Of a stretch of DNA of 64,000 bases, positions 17,494 through 26,472 are shown piece after piece; position 1 is the first letter of the stretch; the number at the start of each line of letters is the position of its first letter. The notes beneath the pieces are model-generated. The model was not told where the DNA came from and ran no database searches. It was given only the letters and a program-made list of their open reading frames with translations. Location: NCBI GenBank assembly GCA_035315065.1, contig DATFYM010000168.1, positions 3,837 to 67,836 on the forward strand, in the 5' to 3' direction. This stretch comes from DATFYM01 sp035315065. GTDB lineage: Bacteria; Acidobacteriota; Terriglobia; UBA7540. The translations under genes and the position numbers were made by a program.

Positions 17494-17636
17494 AGGGTGA
17501 AGGGTAAAAGATGTAGAAATCAGAAAGTAGGAATCAGAACGAAGACCGTCTTCCTTCTCTGATTTCTGGTTTCTGCTATTTCTGCTTTCTAATTTAATTT
17601 CCGATTTTCATCACCCTTTACCCTTCATCCTTTACA
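17474..17636. repeat. Nested word-iterated hairpin 7
   Basis: The outer arms are 17474-17510 (TTAAAGGGTGAAGGGTGAAG) and 17610-17636 (CATCACCCTTTACCCTTCAT). The inner arms are 17515-17540 (GAAATCAGAAAGTAGGAATC) and 17556-17592 (CTGATTTCTGGTTTCTGC). It contains the stop codon of the upstream gene. Confidence 0.85.
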
Positions 17637-17702
17637 TTTTTTTTTGGACAGTCAACGGTAGATGATATTCGCTAGGCTATTAATGTTATCGCACGAGAAA
17701 CC

Positions 17703-18197
17703 TTGAAGAGAGTTTACTTGGGCCTCGGCTCCAATCTCGGCGATGGCGCGGCGCAACTGCGCCGGACCTTGGCGATGCTCCCCGGCGCGGGGGTCCAGGT
17801 GACTCGCGTTTCGTCTTTTTACCAGACTCAGCCCGTGGATTTCAGCCCGCAGCCGTGGTTCGCGAACTGCGTCGCCGAGGCTGATACGAAGCTGCTGCCG
17901 CTCGGTCTGCTGCGGCGACTAAAGGGAATTGAGCGGGCGCTGGGGCGGCGTCCCGGAGGCGTCGCCAAGGGCCCGCGCGCCATAGATATCGACATCCTGC
18001 TCTACGGTGACGCGGCGGTGCGGTCGGCAGAGTTGACGATCCCGCACCCGCGCCTGGAGCAGCGGCGCTTCGTGCTGGTTCCGCTGAGTGAGATCGCGCC
18101 CGACGTGCGCCATCCCGTCACTCAGCTCACTGTCCGGGAAATGCTCGCGCAGACTGGCGACCGCCACCAGGTGAAGAAGATGATGAACGCTGAATGA
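17703..18197 (+). CDS. folK: 2-amino-4-hydroxy-6-hydroxymethyldihydropteridine pyrophosphokinase
   Basis: 164 residues, typical HPPK length. The N-terminus YLGLGSNLGD, the segment SSFYQTQPVD, and the HPPK signature GPRAIDIDILLYG carrying the Mg-binding Asp pair are all present, followed by IPHPRLEQRRFVLVPL. It transfers pyrophosphate from ATP to the pterin before dihydropteroate synthesis in folate biosynthesis. The start is TTG 17703 without a strong ribosome site. The last residues KKMMNAE and the stop come from the GATGAACGCTGAATGA words of the next element. It leads a likely run folK, deoxynucleoside kinase, panB, panC of cofactor and nucleotide genes. Confidence 0.95.
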   Translation: MKRVYLGLGSNLGDGAAQLRRTLAMLPGAGVQVTRVSSFYQTQPVDFSPQPWFANCVAEADTKLLPLGLLRRLKGIERALGRRPGGVAKGPRAIDIDILLYGDAAVRSAELTIPHPRLEQRRFVLVPLSEIAPDVRHPVTQLTVREMLAQTGDRHQVKKMMNAE

Positions 18198-18349
18198 TGA
18201 ATGATGAACAGAAGAGAAGACGAACAAGTTTCGCTCGTCTTCAGTTCATCATTCACCGTTCATGATTCTCTCGATGTGGACAAAAATGACGAACGCTGAT
18301 GGACAGTTGCTTGTCTTCAGTTCATCATTCATAATTCATCATTCTCTTA
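18182..18349. repeat. Word-iterated hairpin 8 with two right arms (GATGAATGAT word)
   Basis: The left arm 18182-18212 reads GATGAACGCTGAATGATGAA. Two complementary arms follow, at 18238-18277 and 18314-18348, each preceded by CTTGTCTTCAG / CTCGTCTTCAG and carrying TTCATCATTCA. Contains the folK stop and ends four bases before the kinase ATG. Confidence 0.8.
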
Positions 18350-18352
18350 AGA

Positions 18353-19018
18353 ATGCCCACGCTTCCCAGTTACGAGCCGCCGCGATTCATCGCCATCGAA
18401 GGGCCGATCGGCGTCGGCAAGACGACGCTCGCCACCATCCTCACCGAGCGCTTGCACGCGCATCGGTTGCACGATCCCACGGACAATCCCTTCCTGGACA
18501 GCTTCTATAAGGACGCGCGCGGCGCCGCATTCCAGACGCAGTTTTACTTTCTCATCGAGCGTTACAAGCGGCTGCGCGAGCTTGACCTCGGCGACACCGC
18601 CAACCGCGTCATCGTCAGCGACTATACACTGGAGAAGGACAAGATCTTCGCCTACCTCAATCTTAACGACGCGGAACTTCGGGTCTACGACGAGTACTAC
18701 AAACTTTTTGTTGACGAGGTCCCCATTCCCGATTTAGTGATATACTTACAGGCGAAGTTGGAGACGTTGAAGAAGAGGATCGCCCGGAGAAAGACGCCAG
18801 CGGAACGGCGAATCTCCGATAGTTATCTGGAGGAAGTGGCCAAGGCTTACGAGCACTTCTTCTTCCAGTACCAATCGAGCAGCGTGCTGGTGATCGACAC
18901 GTCCGAGATCGACTTCGTCGACCGGAACCAGGACCTGCAGCAGTTGCTCGATCGGCTGAGCCAGCCCGTGAAGGGCACGCAATATTTCCTCCCGCTTGGA
19001 TCCGCCGCGGCGGACTGA
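18353..19018 (+). CDS. Deoxynucleoside kinase family protein
   Basis: 221 residues. The P-loop GPIGVGKTT at 17-25 follows the RFIAIEG strand. DRY-like chemistry is suggested by LIERYKRL and VIVSDYTLEKDKIFA, and the lid-region arginines by KKRIARRKTPAERR. The family phosphorylates deoxynucleosides for salvage; specificity cannot be read here. The ATG is four bases after a hairpin arm and has no Shine-Dalgarno site. It sits between folK and panB, an order often seen in this type of genome. Confidence 0.85.
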   Translation: MPTLPSYEPPRFIAIEGPIGVGKTTLATILTERLHAHRLHDPTDNPFLDSFYKDARGAAFQTQFYFLIERYKRLRELDLGDTANRVIVSDYTLEKDKIFAYLNLNDAELRVYDEYYKLFVDEVPIPDLVIYLQAKLETLKKRIARRKTPAERRISDSYLEEVAKAYEHFFFQYQSSSVLVIDTSEIDFVDRNQDLQQLLDRLSQPVKGTQYFLPLGSAAAD

Positions 19019-19094
19019 GACGGTCGGGTTCGGGAGACGTGGAACACGGCGCGCAGGCGCCGGCCATTCGCCGCCGAGCCCAACGTAGAAGTTG

Positions 19095-19199
19095 ACCCTC
19101 TCTGTCCAGGTTAGTGAAGGCCCTATGGGGCCTCCGCCCAAGGCGCCTCCTGCAGCCGCGGGCATCACAAACCGTCCTGCGACAGAGAGGGTTTTTTTT
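19095..19199 (+). terminator. Structured RNA / intrinsic terminator before panB
   Basis: The outer stem pairs ACCCTCTCTGTC (19095-19106) with GACAGAGAGGGT (19181-19192), a perfect 12-bp match, directly followed by eight T. The 74-base loop contains a further stem AGGCCC-TATG-GGGCCT and GC-rich segments. It fits a long rho-independent terminator or a small terminated RNA. No riboswitch class was recognised. Confidence 0.75.
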
Positions 19200-19200
19200 G

Positions 19201-19242
19201 AACGATGAGTGATGAATGATGACTGATGAATGATGAATAGAA
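19201..19242. repeat. Single arm of GATGAATGAT-word repeat before panB
   Basis: Reads GAACGATGAGTGATGAATGA followed by more GATGAATGAT copies. No good complementary arm was found before the panB ribosome site; the partner may have decayed. Confidence 0.5.
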
Positions 19243-19306
19243 GAGGCCGTAGTTGTTGGCTTTACTATTCGACCTTCAACTCTTCGACTTCTTAAGGAGG
19301 ACCGTC

Positions 19307-20182
19307 ATGGACCTGCATTCAGAGGCCGTGAGCAAGATCACCGTTCCACGAATTCTTGACCGCAAGCTCGAAGGCTGCAAGATCACCTGCCTCACTGCCT
19401 ACGACTACCCCACCGCGCGGCTGGTGGACGAGGCCGGTATCGACATGATCCTGGTCGGCGATTCGCTCGGCCCGGTCGTGCTGGGTTACGACTCAACGAT
19501 TCCGGTGACGGTGGACGATATCCTGCACCACCTGCGCGCCGTGCGACGGGGTGTGCGACGCGCGCTGGTGATCGCCGACCTGCCGTTCGGTTCCTACCAC
19601 ACCAGCCCTGAGCAAGCCCTCGAAGCCAGCATCCGCTACGTCAAGGAAGGCGGCGCGGAGGCGGTGAAGCTGGAGGGCGGCCGCAAGCGCGCGGCGCTGA
19701 TCCGGCAATTGGTAGACGCCGAGATTCCGGTGATGGGTCACATCGGGCTCACGCCGCAGTCGGTAAACGTCTTCGGCGGCCATCGCGTGCAAGGCAAAAC
19801 GCTCGACGCCGCGGCCGATCTGCTGGCCGACGCACAGGCGGTGGAAGACGCGGGGGCGTTCGGCATCGTTCTGGAAGGGATGCCTCGGGAGCTCGCCGCC
19901 ATCATCACCAGGCGGCTCCGCATCCCCACCATCGGCATCGGCGCCGGGCCCGATTGCGACGGTCAGGTGCTGGTGCTGCACGATCTGGTTGGACTGACCC
20001 TTGGCCACCGCGCCAAGTTCGTGCGCGCTTACGCCAACGTCGCGGAAACCTTGCGTCACGCGTTCTCCCGATTTCGCGACGATGTGGTCGCCAGCCGCTA
20101 CCCCGACGATGGCGAGTCGTACCACTGGCCCGCCGGCGTGAGGGAGCAGTTTGAAAAAGAAACGATGAACGCGGAACGATGA
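19307..20182 (+). CDS. panB: 3-methyl-2-oxobutanoate hydroxymethyltransferase
   Basis: 291 residues from the ATG at 19307, set by AAGGAGG at 19294-19300. Family motifs: KITCLTAYDYPTA, MILVGDSLGPVVLGYDST, ADLPFGSYHTSPEQAL, AVKLEGG, MGHIGLTPQSVNVFGG, ILEGMP-like VLEGMPRELA and TIGIGAGPDCDGQVLV. It uses methylene-tetrahydrofolate to make ketopantoate for coenzyme A; the folK gene upstream serves the folate side. panC follows. The C-terminus (KETMNAER) and stop are encoded by the next hairpin's words. Confidence 0.97.
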   Translation: MDLHSEAVSKITVPRILDRKLEGCKITCLTAYDYPTARLVDEAGIDMILVGDSLGPVVLGYDSTIPVTVDDILHHLRAVRRGVRRALVIADLPFGSYHTSPEQALEASIRYVKEGGAEAVKLEGGRKRAALIRQLVDAEIPVMGHIGLTPQSVNVFGGHRVQGKTLDAAADLLADAQAVEDAGAFGIVLEGMPRELAAIITRRLRIPTIGIGAGPDCDGQVLVLHDLVGLTLGHRAKFVRAYANVAETLRHAFSRFRDDVVASRYPDDGESYHWPAGVREQFEKETMNAER

Positions 20183-20333
20183 ACGATGAACAGCTAGCAG
20201 CTATCAGCCGTCAGCTTTCAGCCGTGAGCGTCAGCTAACCAGCGAGCCGCTGCTTTCTTGCCGAGGGCTGATAGCTGACCGTTGATAGCTAGTCGGCGTT
20301 CATCATTCCGCGTTCATCGTTTCGTCTCTACGC
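20163..20333. repeat. Nested word-iterated hairpin 9 between panB and panC
   Basis: The outer arms are 20163-20193 (ACGATGAACGCGGAACGATG) and 20298-20322 (TTCATCATTCCGCGTTCATC). The inner arms are 20197-20236 (CAGCTATCAGCCGTCAGC) and 20266-20291 (GGGCTGATAGCTGACCG). The panB stop lies in the outer left arm. Confidence 0.85.
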
Positions 20334-20347
20334 TTCATCTTTTGCAG

Positions 20348-21244
20348 ATGGAACTGATCCGCTCTCTTGACGAAGTTCGCCGTTTCTCGCACCAGGCCCG
20401 TGGGCAAGGCCGCTCGCTCGGCTTGGTGCCAACGATGGGCGCGCTTCACGAAGGCCATCTGAGCTTGGTGCGCAAGGCCCGCAGCGAATATGACTCGGTG
20501 GTGGTTTCCATCTTCGTTAACCCCACCCAGTTCGGTCCCCGGGAAGATCTCGGGCGCTATCCACGGGATTTGCAGCGCGATCTCGGCCTGCTCACTCCCT
20601 TCAAAATCGATGCGGTGTTCGCGCCCGATGCTCGCGCGATGTATCCGTCGGGCTTCGACACCTTCGTCGATCCGGGCGCTGCGGCTCAGCCGCTCGAGGG
20701 CGCATTGCGTCCCGGCCACTTTCGCGGCGTCGCCACCGTGGTCCTTAAACTGCTCAACCTCGTGCAACCCAGCACGGCGTATTTCGGCCAGAAGGATTTC
20801 CAGCAGGCTATGGTCATCCGCCGTCTCATTGAAGACTTCAACCTCGAAGTGCGGCTTGTCCTCTGCCCCATCGTTCGCCAGCCGGACGGGCTCGCCATGA
20901 GTTCGCGTAATGCCTACCTCAGCACCGACGAACGCGTGGCGGCGTTGGCGCTCTTCCGAGCCCTACGACGTGGCGAGGCGGCGTTCTGCTGCGGTGAGAC
21001 TCGCACGGAGGCGATTGTCGACGAGATGAAGAGGGCGATCGCAGCGGAGCCGCGCCTACAGCTCGACTACGCGGTGGTGGCGGAGGCGCAAACGCTGGCG
21101 CCGGCGGCAGTGGCCACGGCGGGGTCGGTAGCCTTGGTAGCGGCGCGGGTCGGATCTACGCGGCTGCTCGACAACCTCATTCTGGCGCCCCCAGGGACAA
21201 ACGACGCGGATCGCCTGCGGCAAGTCGAAATTCGAAACTCGTAA
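20348..21244 (+). CDS. panC: Pantothenate synthetase
   Basis: 298 residues from ATG 20348; the longer frame from 20282 is hairpin sequence. The nucleotidyltransferase motifs are LGLVPTMGALHEGHLSLV (HxGH), SIFVNPTQFGPREDL, YFGQKDFQQAMVI and the KMSKS-like PDGLAMSSRNAYLS. It joins pantoate and beta-alanine with ATP in coenzyme A biosynthesis. There is no visible Shine-Dalgarno site. The tail VEIRNS and the stop are encoded by TTCGAAACTCG words of the following element. Confidence 0.96.
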   Translation: MELIRSLDEVRRFSHQARGQGRSLGLVPTMGALHEGHLSLVRKARSEYDSVVVSIFVNPTQFGPREDLGRYPRDLQRDLGLLTPFKIDAVFAPDARAMYPSGFDTFVDPGAAAQPLEGALRPGHFRGVATVVLKLLNLVQPSTAYFGQKDFQQAMVIRRLIEDFNLEVRLVLCPIVRQPDGLAMSSRNAYLSTDERVAALALFRALRRGEAAFCCGETRTEAIVDEMKRAIAAEPRLQLDYAVVAEAQTLAPAAVATAGSVALVAARVGSTRLLDNLILAPPGTNDADRLRQVEIRNS

Positions 21245-21356
21245 CAAGCCATGATCCGGCGAGCCCTCGGTCGATACGGTCGGGGAATAGAGGGGCTAAA
21301 CGGAAGCTGGGGCCGCTGCGCGAATTTCGAGTTTCGATTTTCGAACTTCGAGTTTC
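21231..21356. repeat. Word-iterated hairpin 10 (TTCGAAACTCG word)
   Basis: The left arm 21228-21243 reads GAAATTCGAAACTCG and contains the panC stop. The right arm 21317-21354 reads GCGAATTTCGAGTTTCGATT and on. The word matches hairpin 5 at 1727-1822. Confidence 0.75.
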
Positions 21357-21406
21357 CGCAGGCCAACGCTCGCGCCGAAATCAGCATCATCACATGAGGA
21401 GAAACG

Positions 21407-23050
21407 ATGAAACGCGCGGCGGCCGGGCTTCTGTTCTTCCTCCTCATCGCGCCTCTCAACGCTCAGCAAGGGGCGGCGACCAAACTCCAAGACCCAGGCC
21501 TGATCGAGGGCGTGGTGATGTCATCGACGGACGGTCAGCCCTTGAAGCGCGCTGTGGTTATGGCGCAGCGGATCGCACCCAACGAAACGCAGCACTATGC
21601 CCGCACCGACGCCACGGGACGTTTCTCCCTTGCAGACCTCACCCCTGGCGAGTACAACATGTGGGTGAACCGCAACGGGTATCTCGCCATGGGGTATGGT
21701 CAGACAACTCCCAACGGGCCTGGGAAGACGCTCACGCTCGAGCCCGGCGAGCAGAAGCGAGACGTGGTGTTTCATCTGACTCCCATGGGTTCTATCACCG
21801 GACACGTTTACGATGAGGATCAGGACCCCATCGTTGGGGCTGGCGTCCAGGTGCTGCAGACCATGTACGTCAACGGCCATCGCCGAATGAACCAGACCAT
21901 GGGCGCGAGCACCGACGACGCCGGACAGTACCGCATCTCGCAACTTCCTCCCGGGAAGTATTATCTGAGCGCTACCTACACGGAGAGCTTTCCCATCGAC
22001 GGCGAACGTGTGGGCTACATCCCAGTCTACTACCCCAACTCGGACGACCTCAGCAACGCGGTCCCGATTCAGATCCATGCTGGCGACCAGCTCACGGACA
22101 TCGACTTCAAGATCATCCCGGTACCGGCGGTGACGATTCGAGGTCAGGTGGTGAATATAACCGGCCGAGGCTTCAGGCAGGGCATCAACGTGTCCCTTAT
22201 GCGGCAAGGCGCCGGAGGAACCTATTTTCAAGGCAACACCTTCGTTAATCAGCAGCAAGGGACCTTCGAGCTTCGCGACGTCCCGCCGGGATCGTATGTC
22301 CTGATGGCTGGGCAATGGGACCACGGAAGGCAGTACTCGGGCCGCCAGATGCTGACGGTGGGCAACACGGACACCAACGGCGTCACTTTAGCCCTGGGTC
22401 CAGGCTCGGAGTTGACGGGTCGGATTCACGTCGAAAGCGATCCAACCAGCGACAAGATCAACCTCGCCAACATGCAGGTCTATCTGGAGCCGCGGGACGA
22501 CATGCAGAACGGGGCCCAGCCGGGTCAGGTGGATAAAGCGGGGAGTTTCAGCCTCAAGAACGTCCCTGACGGGCCCTACAACGTCAACGTGACGGCCTTG
22601 CCTCCCGATTTCTACTTGAAGGCGGCCAGGTTCGGCAGCACCGACGTGCTGGAGGGCGGCTTGAGTTGCGACCAAGCCAACTCACCTGGAAACCTCGACC
22701 TGGTGATCAGCGGCGACGGAGGGCGCATTGAAGGGGTCGTAACCCACGACGACAAGGCCTTCCCGGGCGCCACGGTCACCCTGGTTCCGGACGTGAATCA
22801 GCGCAACCAGGAGCGCCTTTACTCGACTGCAATGAGCGACTCCAACGGACACTTTGCCCTTCAAGGCATTCCACCCGGAAACTACTCGCTGTTTGCATGG
22901 GAACAGATCGATAACGGCGCCTATAAGGACCCCGAGTTCCTCCGGTCATACGAGGATCGCGGCAAGGCCGTGGAGGTGGACCCTCGAAGTCGGATCACCG
23001 TCGACCTGGACCTGATCGCCACCAAACACGAGAGCCCCCCTGCGAATTAA
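21407..23050 (+). CDS. Exported carboxypeptidase-regulatory-domain protein
   Basis: 547 residues. The signal peptide MKRAAAGLLFFLLIAPLNAQ is followed by several transthyretin-like carboxypeptidase-regulatory domains: around 30-125 (LIEGVVMSSTDGQPLKRAVV, GRFSLADLTPGEY), 125-225 (SITGHVYDEDQDPIVGAGV, YRISQLPPGKYYL), a middle domain (FELRDVPPGSYVL) and 435-525 (IEGVVTHDDKAFPGATV, FALQGIPPGNYSLFAW). Each shows the GxVxDxxGxPxxxAxV and PPGxY pattern. No enzyme or TonB barrel domain is present, so it is a stand-alone extracellular or periplasmic binding or structural protein. GAGGAGA lies upstream of the ATG. Confidence 0.85.
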   Translation: MKRAAAGLLFFLLIAPLNAQQGAATKLQDPGLIEGVVMSSTDGQPLKRAVVMAQRIAPNETQHYARTDATGRFSLADLTPGEYNMWVNRNGYLAMGYGQTTPNGPGKTLTLEPGEQKRDVVFHLTPMGSITGHVYDEDQDPIVGAGVQVLQTMYVNGHRRMNQTMGASTDDAGQYRISQLPPGKYYLSATYTESFPIDGERVGYIPVYYPNSDDLSNAVPIQIHAGDQLTDIDFKIIPVPAVTIRGQVVNITGRGFRQGINVSLMRQGAGGTYFQGNTFVNQQQGTFELRDVPPGSYVLMAGQWDHGRQYSGRQMLTVGNTDTNGVTLALGPGSELTGRIHVESDPTSDKINLANMQVYLEPRDDMQNGAQPGQVDKAGSFSLKNVPDGPYNVNVTALPPDFYLKAARFGSTDVLEGGLSCDQANSPGNLDLVISGDGGRIEGVVTHDDKAFPGATVTLVPDVNQRNQERLYSTAMSDSNGHFALQGIPPGNYSLFAWEQIDNGAYKDPEFLRSYEDRGKAVEVDPRSRITVDLDLIATKHESPPAN

Positions 23051-23150
23051 GAAGCCGAAGCCGGCGAATCGCTCTTGCTCCAGTTTCTCGTTCTGACTGA
23101 CTCCAGAGTCCCTCTTGTGTTAATCTGCCTAGCCTGGCAGGAGAAGAACC

Positions 23151-23531
23151 ATGAAGCATTCCGAAGCCTTCGTGCAGTTGGTGAACGATGCGAAGTCGCG
23201 CGTTAAGGAAACCGACGTCCACAACGTAAAGCGGTGCATCGATGCCGGCGAACAGTTTCATCTCGTCGACACGCGTGAGGACCGCGAGTGGGACCGAGGG
23301 CGTCTGCCGGGAGCGATCCATCTCAGCAAGGGCATCATCGAACGCGACATCGAGAGCCTGATCCCGGACCGGACCGCCAAGATCGTGCTGTACTGCGGCG
23401 GCGGATATCGCTCGGCGCTGGCAGCCGACAATCTCCAGAGGATGGGCTACACCAATGTCATCTCGATGGACGGCGGCTGGTGGGGCTGGACCGAAGCGGG
23501 GTATCCGATCGATGCCGCCGCCAAAGCGTAG
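23151..23531 (+). CDS. Rhodanese-like domain protein
   Basis: 126 residues forming one rhodanese domain. The CH2A-like motif FHLVDTREDREWDRGRLPGA and the active-site loop YCGGGYRSA with Cys82 are intact, followed by NLQRMGYTNVISMDGGWWGW. The catalytic Cys would carry a persulfide for sulfur transfer; the six-residue loop CGGGYR is of the sulfurtransferase type. No signal peptide, so cytoplasmic. The ribosome site is CAGGAGA. It sits between two exported proteins without an evident pathway partner. Confidence 0.92.
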   Translation: MKHSEAFVQLVNDAKSRVKETDVHNVKRCIDAGEQFHLVDTREDREWDRGRLPGAIHLSKGIIERDIESLIPDRTAKIVLYCGGGYRSALAADNLQRMGYTNVISMDGGWWGWTEAGYPIDAAAKA

Positions 23532-23597
23532 GTTCAACGTCGCCTGACGCAGCGTCACCTGACGGATGCGATATGCGACAGGCAGGGGGAAGTACCG

Positions 23598-26387
23598 ATG
23601 GTTTCGAGGCTCCGACACGCGCTACCTGTGCTGGTGCTCCTTTGCATGAACAGTCCGGCCTCGGCCCAGCAACCAGCCGGCAACTCGGTTTCGCTCGACG
23701 GCAACTGGCACTTTCTCGCCGAGCCGGCCGGCACGCTGAAGGTGGAAGATCTCGCCAGGGCACAGAATGTGCTGCCCACCGACGTTCCCTCGTCGTGGCA
23801 GTTGCAGTTCCCCGATCTTCGCGACTACGCGGGCGTGGCCTGGTACTGGCGTTCCGTGCAGGTGGAAGCGCCGGCGCCGGACCGCGTCGCCCTGCTGCAT
23901 TTTGGCGCCGTTGATTACCGCGCCGACGTTTATGTGAACGGCCAGAAGGCCGGCCAGCACGATGGCGGCTACCTGCCCTTTGAGTTGGACGTCACTTCCC
24001 TGCTCCGTGCCGGCGAGAACACGATTGCAGTGCGCGTTGCCGACCCGGGGGCAAAACCCAACGAAGTCGAAGGCATCAAGTACGCGGAAATCCCGCACGG
24101 CAAGCAGAACTGGTACATCCAGACTAGCGGTCTCTGGCAGAGTGTCGAGCTGGAAATCCGCCCGCGCATGCACCTTGGTACCGTGCATATCACCGCGCGT
24201 GCCGACGGCAGCTTCAACATCGACGCGCCGGTGGTGAACGCGTCCGCGCTGCCCTCGGGCGGTGCGGTTTACGTAGGCGCGGAGATCCTCGACGCCGCCA
24301 ACCAGGCCGTATGGAAGCAGAACCAGAACCTTGCGTCGGCCCAGGCCCGCGCGCAATTCTCGGGCAAAGTGGAGAGGGCGAGTTTGTGGAGCCCCGGCAG
24401 CCCCACGCTGTACACGCTTCACACCTGGCTTAGCTCCGGCGACTCGCAGCAGGTCCGGTTCGGTTTTCGCACCTTTGAGACCCGTGACGGCAAGTTCTAT
24501 CTGAACGGCGGGCTGCTCTACCTGCGCGGCGCGCTCGACCAGGACTTTTATCCCGACACCGGCTACACACCTCCATCCATTCTTTACGTTCGCGACGAGA
24601 TGATCAAGGCCAAGGCGCTGGGCCTGAATCTGCTGCGCTGCCACATCAAGGTCCCGGACTCGCGTTACGTCGAAGCCGCCGACGAAGTGGGTATCCTCAT
24701 CTGGTACGAGATCCCCAACTGGGACAAGCTCACGCCTGACTCCGAGCGGCGCGCCGCCGAGACGCTGGCGGGAATGGTGGATCGCGACTGGAACCATCCT
24801 TCGATTGTGATCGTCAGCGTCATCAACGAGAGCTGGGGCGCTGACCTGAAGCAGGCCGCCGACCGGCAGTGGCTGAAGCAAGCCTATCACGAGGCGAAGA
24901 AGATCGTGCCGGGCTGGCTGGTGGACGACAACAGCGCTTGTTGCGACAACTTCCACGTGGCTACCGACCTGGCCGACTTCCACCAGTACAACGCGGTGCC
25001 TGACCACGCCGCCGATTTCGATCGCTTCGTCGGCGATCTCGCCACCCGCCCCGGCTGGCTCTTCACGCCCTATAACGACGGTGAGCCGAGAGGCGACGAA
25101 CCGCTGATGCTCTCCGAGTTCGGCAACTGGGGCCTGCCGCGCGTCCCCGACCCCCGGCCGTGGTGGTTCGCGCGCGACCTCAATGGCAACGAGTTCACGC
25201 GGCCGACGGGCTTCGATCAGCGCTTCGCCGACCACCAGTACGTGACGCTGTTTCCCAGTTTGAACGCGCTTGCCGACGCTACCCAACGGCACGAGGGCCA
25301 GTCGCTGAAGTATGAGATTGAGAGCCTGCGGCAGCACCCGGAAATCCAGGGCTACGTCATTACCGAATTCACCGATATCAACTGGGAGTCCAACGGCCTG
25401 CTCGACCTGTGGCGTCACCCCAAGGCTTTCGCCGCTGAGCTCAGCGAGCTGCAGAAGGATGATCTGGTAATGCTCGGCGCCCCGCAACGCAATTGGACCG
25501 CGGGCGAACACGTCGAGGCTACCGCCGGCTTCTCCCATTATGGTAACGAGCCGCTGTCGAATCCGGTGGCGACGTGGGAGCTCGAGGGCACGTCGTTGAG
25601 CGGAACCCTCACCGTGCCTCCCGTCGTCACCGGCTCGGTGACGGCGCTGGGCAAGATCCAGTTTGCGGCGCCCTCGGCCTCGAGCCCTTCGCGACATGCG
25701 CTCAAGATCAAGGTGGCGGCGGCGGGAAAGACAATTTCCCAAAACTCTCTCGACCTCTTCTTCTACCCGCCGCGGGTCCACGACCTCGAGCCCTCGGTGG
25801 CCTTCCACGATCCCACCGGCAGGCTGCGCCGGCTGGTGACCGAGATGCGGGCCCGCAACTACCTTGCGCCGTCCGGCGGCGAAGCGTTGCCGGTGACGAT
25901 CGCATCGGTTTTTGACGACAGCGTGAAACAAACCCTCGCCGCCGGGGGACGCGTGATCCTGATCGCCAACGACCCTCAGACCCTCGGTCCGGGAGTCGAG
26001 ATCGTGCCCCGCGGCGGTTCTGACCTCAGCGGTGACTGGATCTCCAGCTTCCTCTGGGTTCGCAAGGACGCCTCACCGTTCGCGGCCCTTGCCTTCGACA
26101 CCCTCGCGGGCTTTGAGACCCAGGCCGTCACGCCCGCCGCCGTCGTGCGCGGAATCCCCGCCGCCGCTTTCCCGGACGTCCTCGCAGGCGTTTTCTACGG
26201 CTGGCTCCACGACAACGTCGGCGCCCTGGTCCAGGCCAGGTACGGCAAGGGGAAGCTGCTGGTGTGCACGTTTTCCCTGGCCACCAGCTACGGCACCGAT
26301 CCCTATGCAACGCTGCTGCTCGATCAACTGGTAGCCTACGCGGTCTCCGGCCCGGTGCCCGGCTACCAGATTCCCGGCATTGAGTAG
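23598..26387 (+). CDS. Exported glycoside hydrolase family 2 protein
   Basis: 929 residues with a signal peptide (LPVLVLLCMNSPASAQQ). The layout is GH2: jelly-roll sugar-binding domain (DGNWHFLAEPAG, SSWQLQFPDLRDYAGVAWYWR, VDYRADVYVNGQKAGQHDGGYLPFELDVT split over 30-150), an immunoglobulin-like domain, then the TIM barrel with VRFGFRTFETRDGKFYLNG. The acid/base Glu is in VINESWGAD and the nucleophile Glu probably in MLSEFGNWG. The C-terminal 250 residues form extra strand-rich domains. The sugar (beta-glucuronide, galactoside or mannoside) is not resolved. It ends a plus-strand run and faces the minus-strand phosphatase operon. Confidence 0.9.
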   Translation: MVSRLRHALPVLVLLCMNSPASAQQPAGNSVSLDGNWHFLAEPAGTLKVEDLARAQNVLPTDVPSSWQLQFPDLRDYAGVAWYWRSVQVEAPAPDRVALLHFGAVDYRADVYVNGQKAGQHDGGYLPFELDVTSLLRAGENTIAVRVADPGAKPNEVEGIKYAEIPHGKQNWYIQTSGLWQSVELEIRPRMHLGTVHITARADGSFNIDAPVVNASALPSGGAVYVGAEILDAANQAVWKQNQNLASAQARAQFSGKVERASLWSPGSPTLYTLHTWLSSGDSQQVRFGFRTFETRDGKFYLNGGLLYLRGALDQDFYPDTGYTPPSILYVRDEMIKAKALGLNLLRCHIKVPDSRYVEAADEVGILIWYEIPNWDKLTPDSERRAAETLAGMVDRDWNHPSIVIVSVINESWGADLKQAADRQWLKQAYHEAKKIVPGWLVDDNSACCDNFHVATDLADFHQYNAVPDHAADFDRFVGDLATRPGWLFTPYNDGEPRGDEPLMLSEFGNWGLPRVPDPRPWWFARDLNGNEFTRPTGFDQRFADHQYVTLFPSLNALADATQRHEGQSLKYEIESLRQHPEIQGYVITEFTDINWESNGLLDLWRHPKAFAAELSELQKDDLVMLGAPQRNWTAGEHVEATAGFSHYGNEPLSNPVATWELEGTSLSGTLTVPPVVTGSVTALGKIQFAAPSASSPSRHALKIKVAAAGKTISQNSLDLFFYPPRVHDLEPSVAFHDPTGRLRRLVTEMRARNYLAPSGGEALPVTIASVFDDSVKQTLAAGGRVILIANDPQTLGPGVEIVPRGGSDLSGDWISSFLWVRKDASPFAALAFDTLAGFETQAVTPAAVVRGIPAAAFPDVLAGVFYGWLHDNVGALVQARYGKGKLLVCTFSLATSYGTDPYATLLLDQLVAYAVSGPVPGYQIPGIE

Positions 26388-26472
26388 CGCCCTCATCTCA
26401 GCATGGTCTGTCGGTGGCCTAGGCGCATTGCTCTGTTACTTGGGAATCGAACCACCGGGACGGCCCCCAACC

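Noticed and set aside
23622..25931. 769-codon antisense frame within the GH2 gene
   Set aside because: A shadow of a strongly supported GH2 coding sequence with catalytic Glu motifs.
26425..26470. tRNA-like T-loop (GGTTCGATTCCC on the minus strand)
   Set aside because: The T-stem does not pair and no anticodon or acceptor arms can be drawn.
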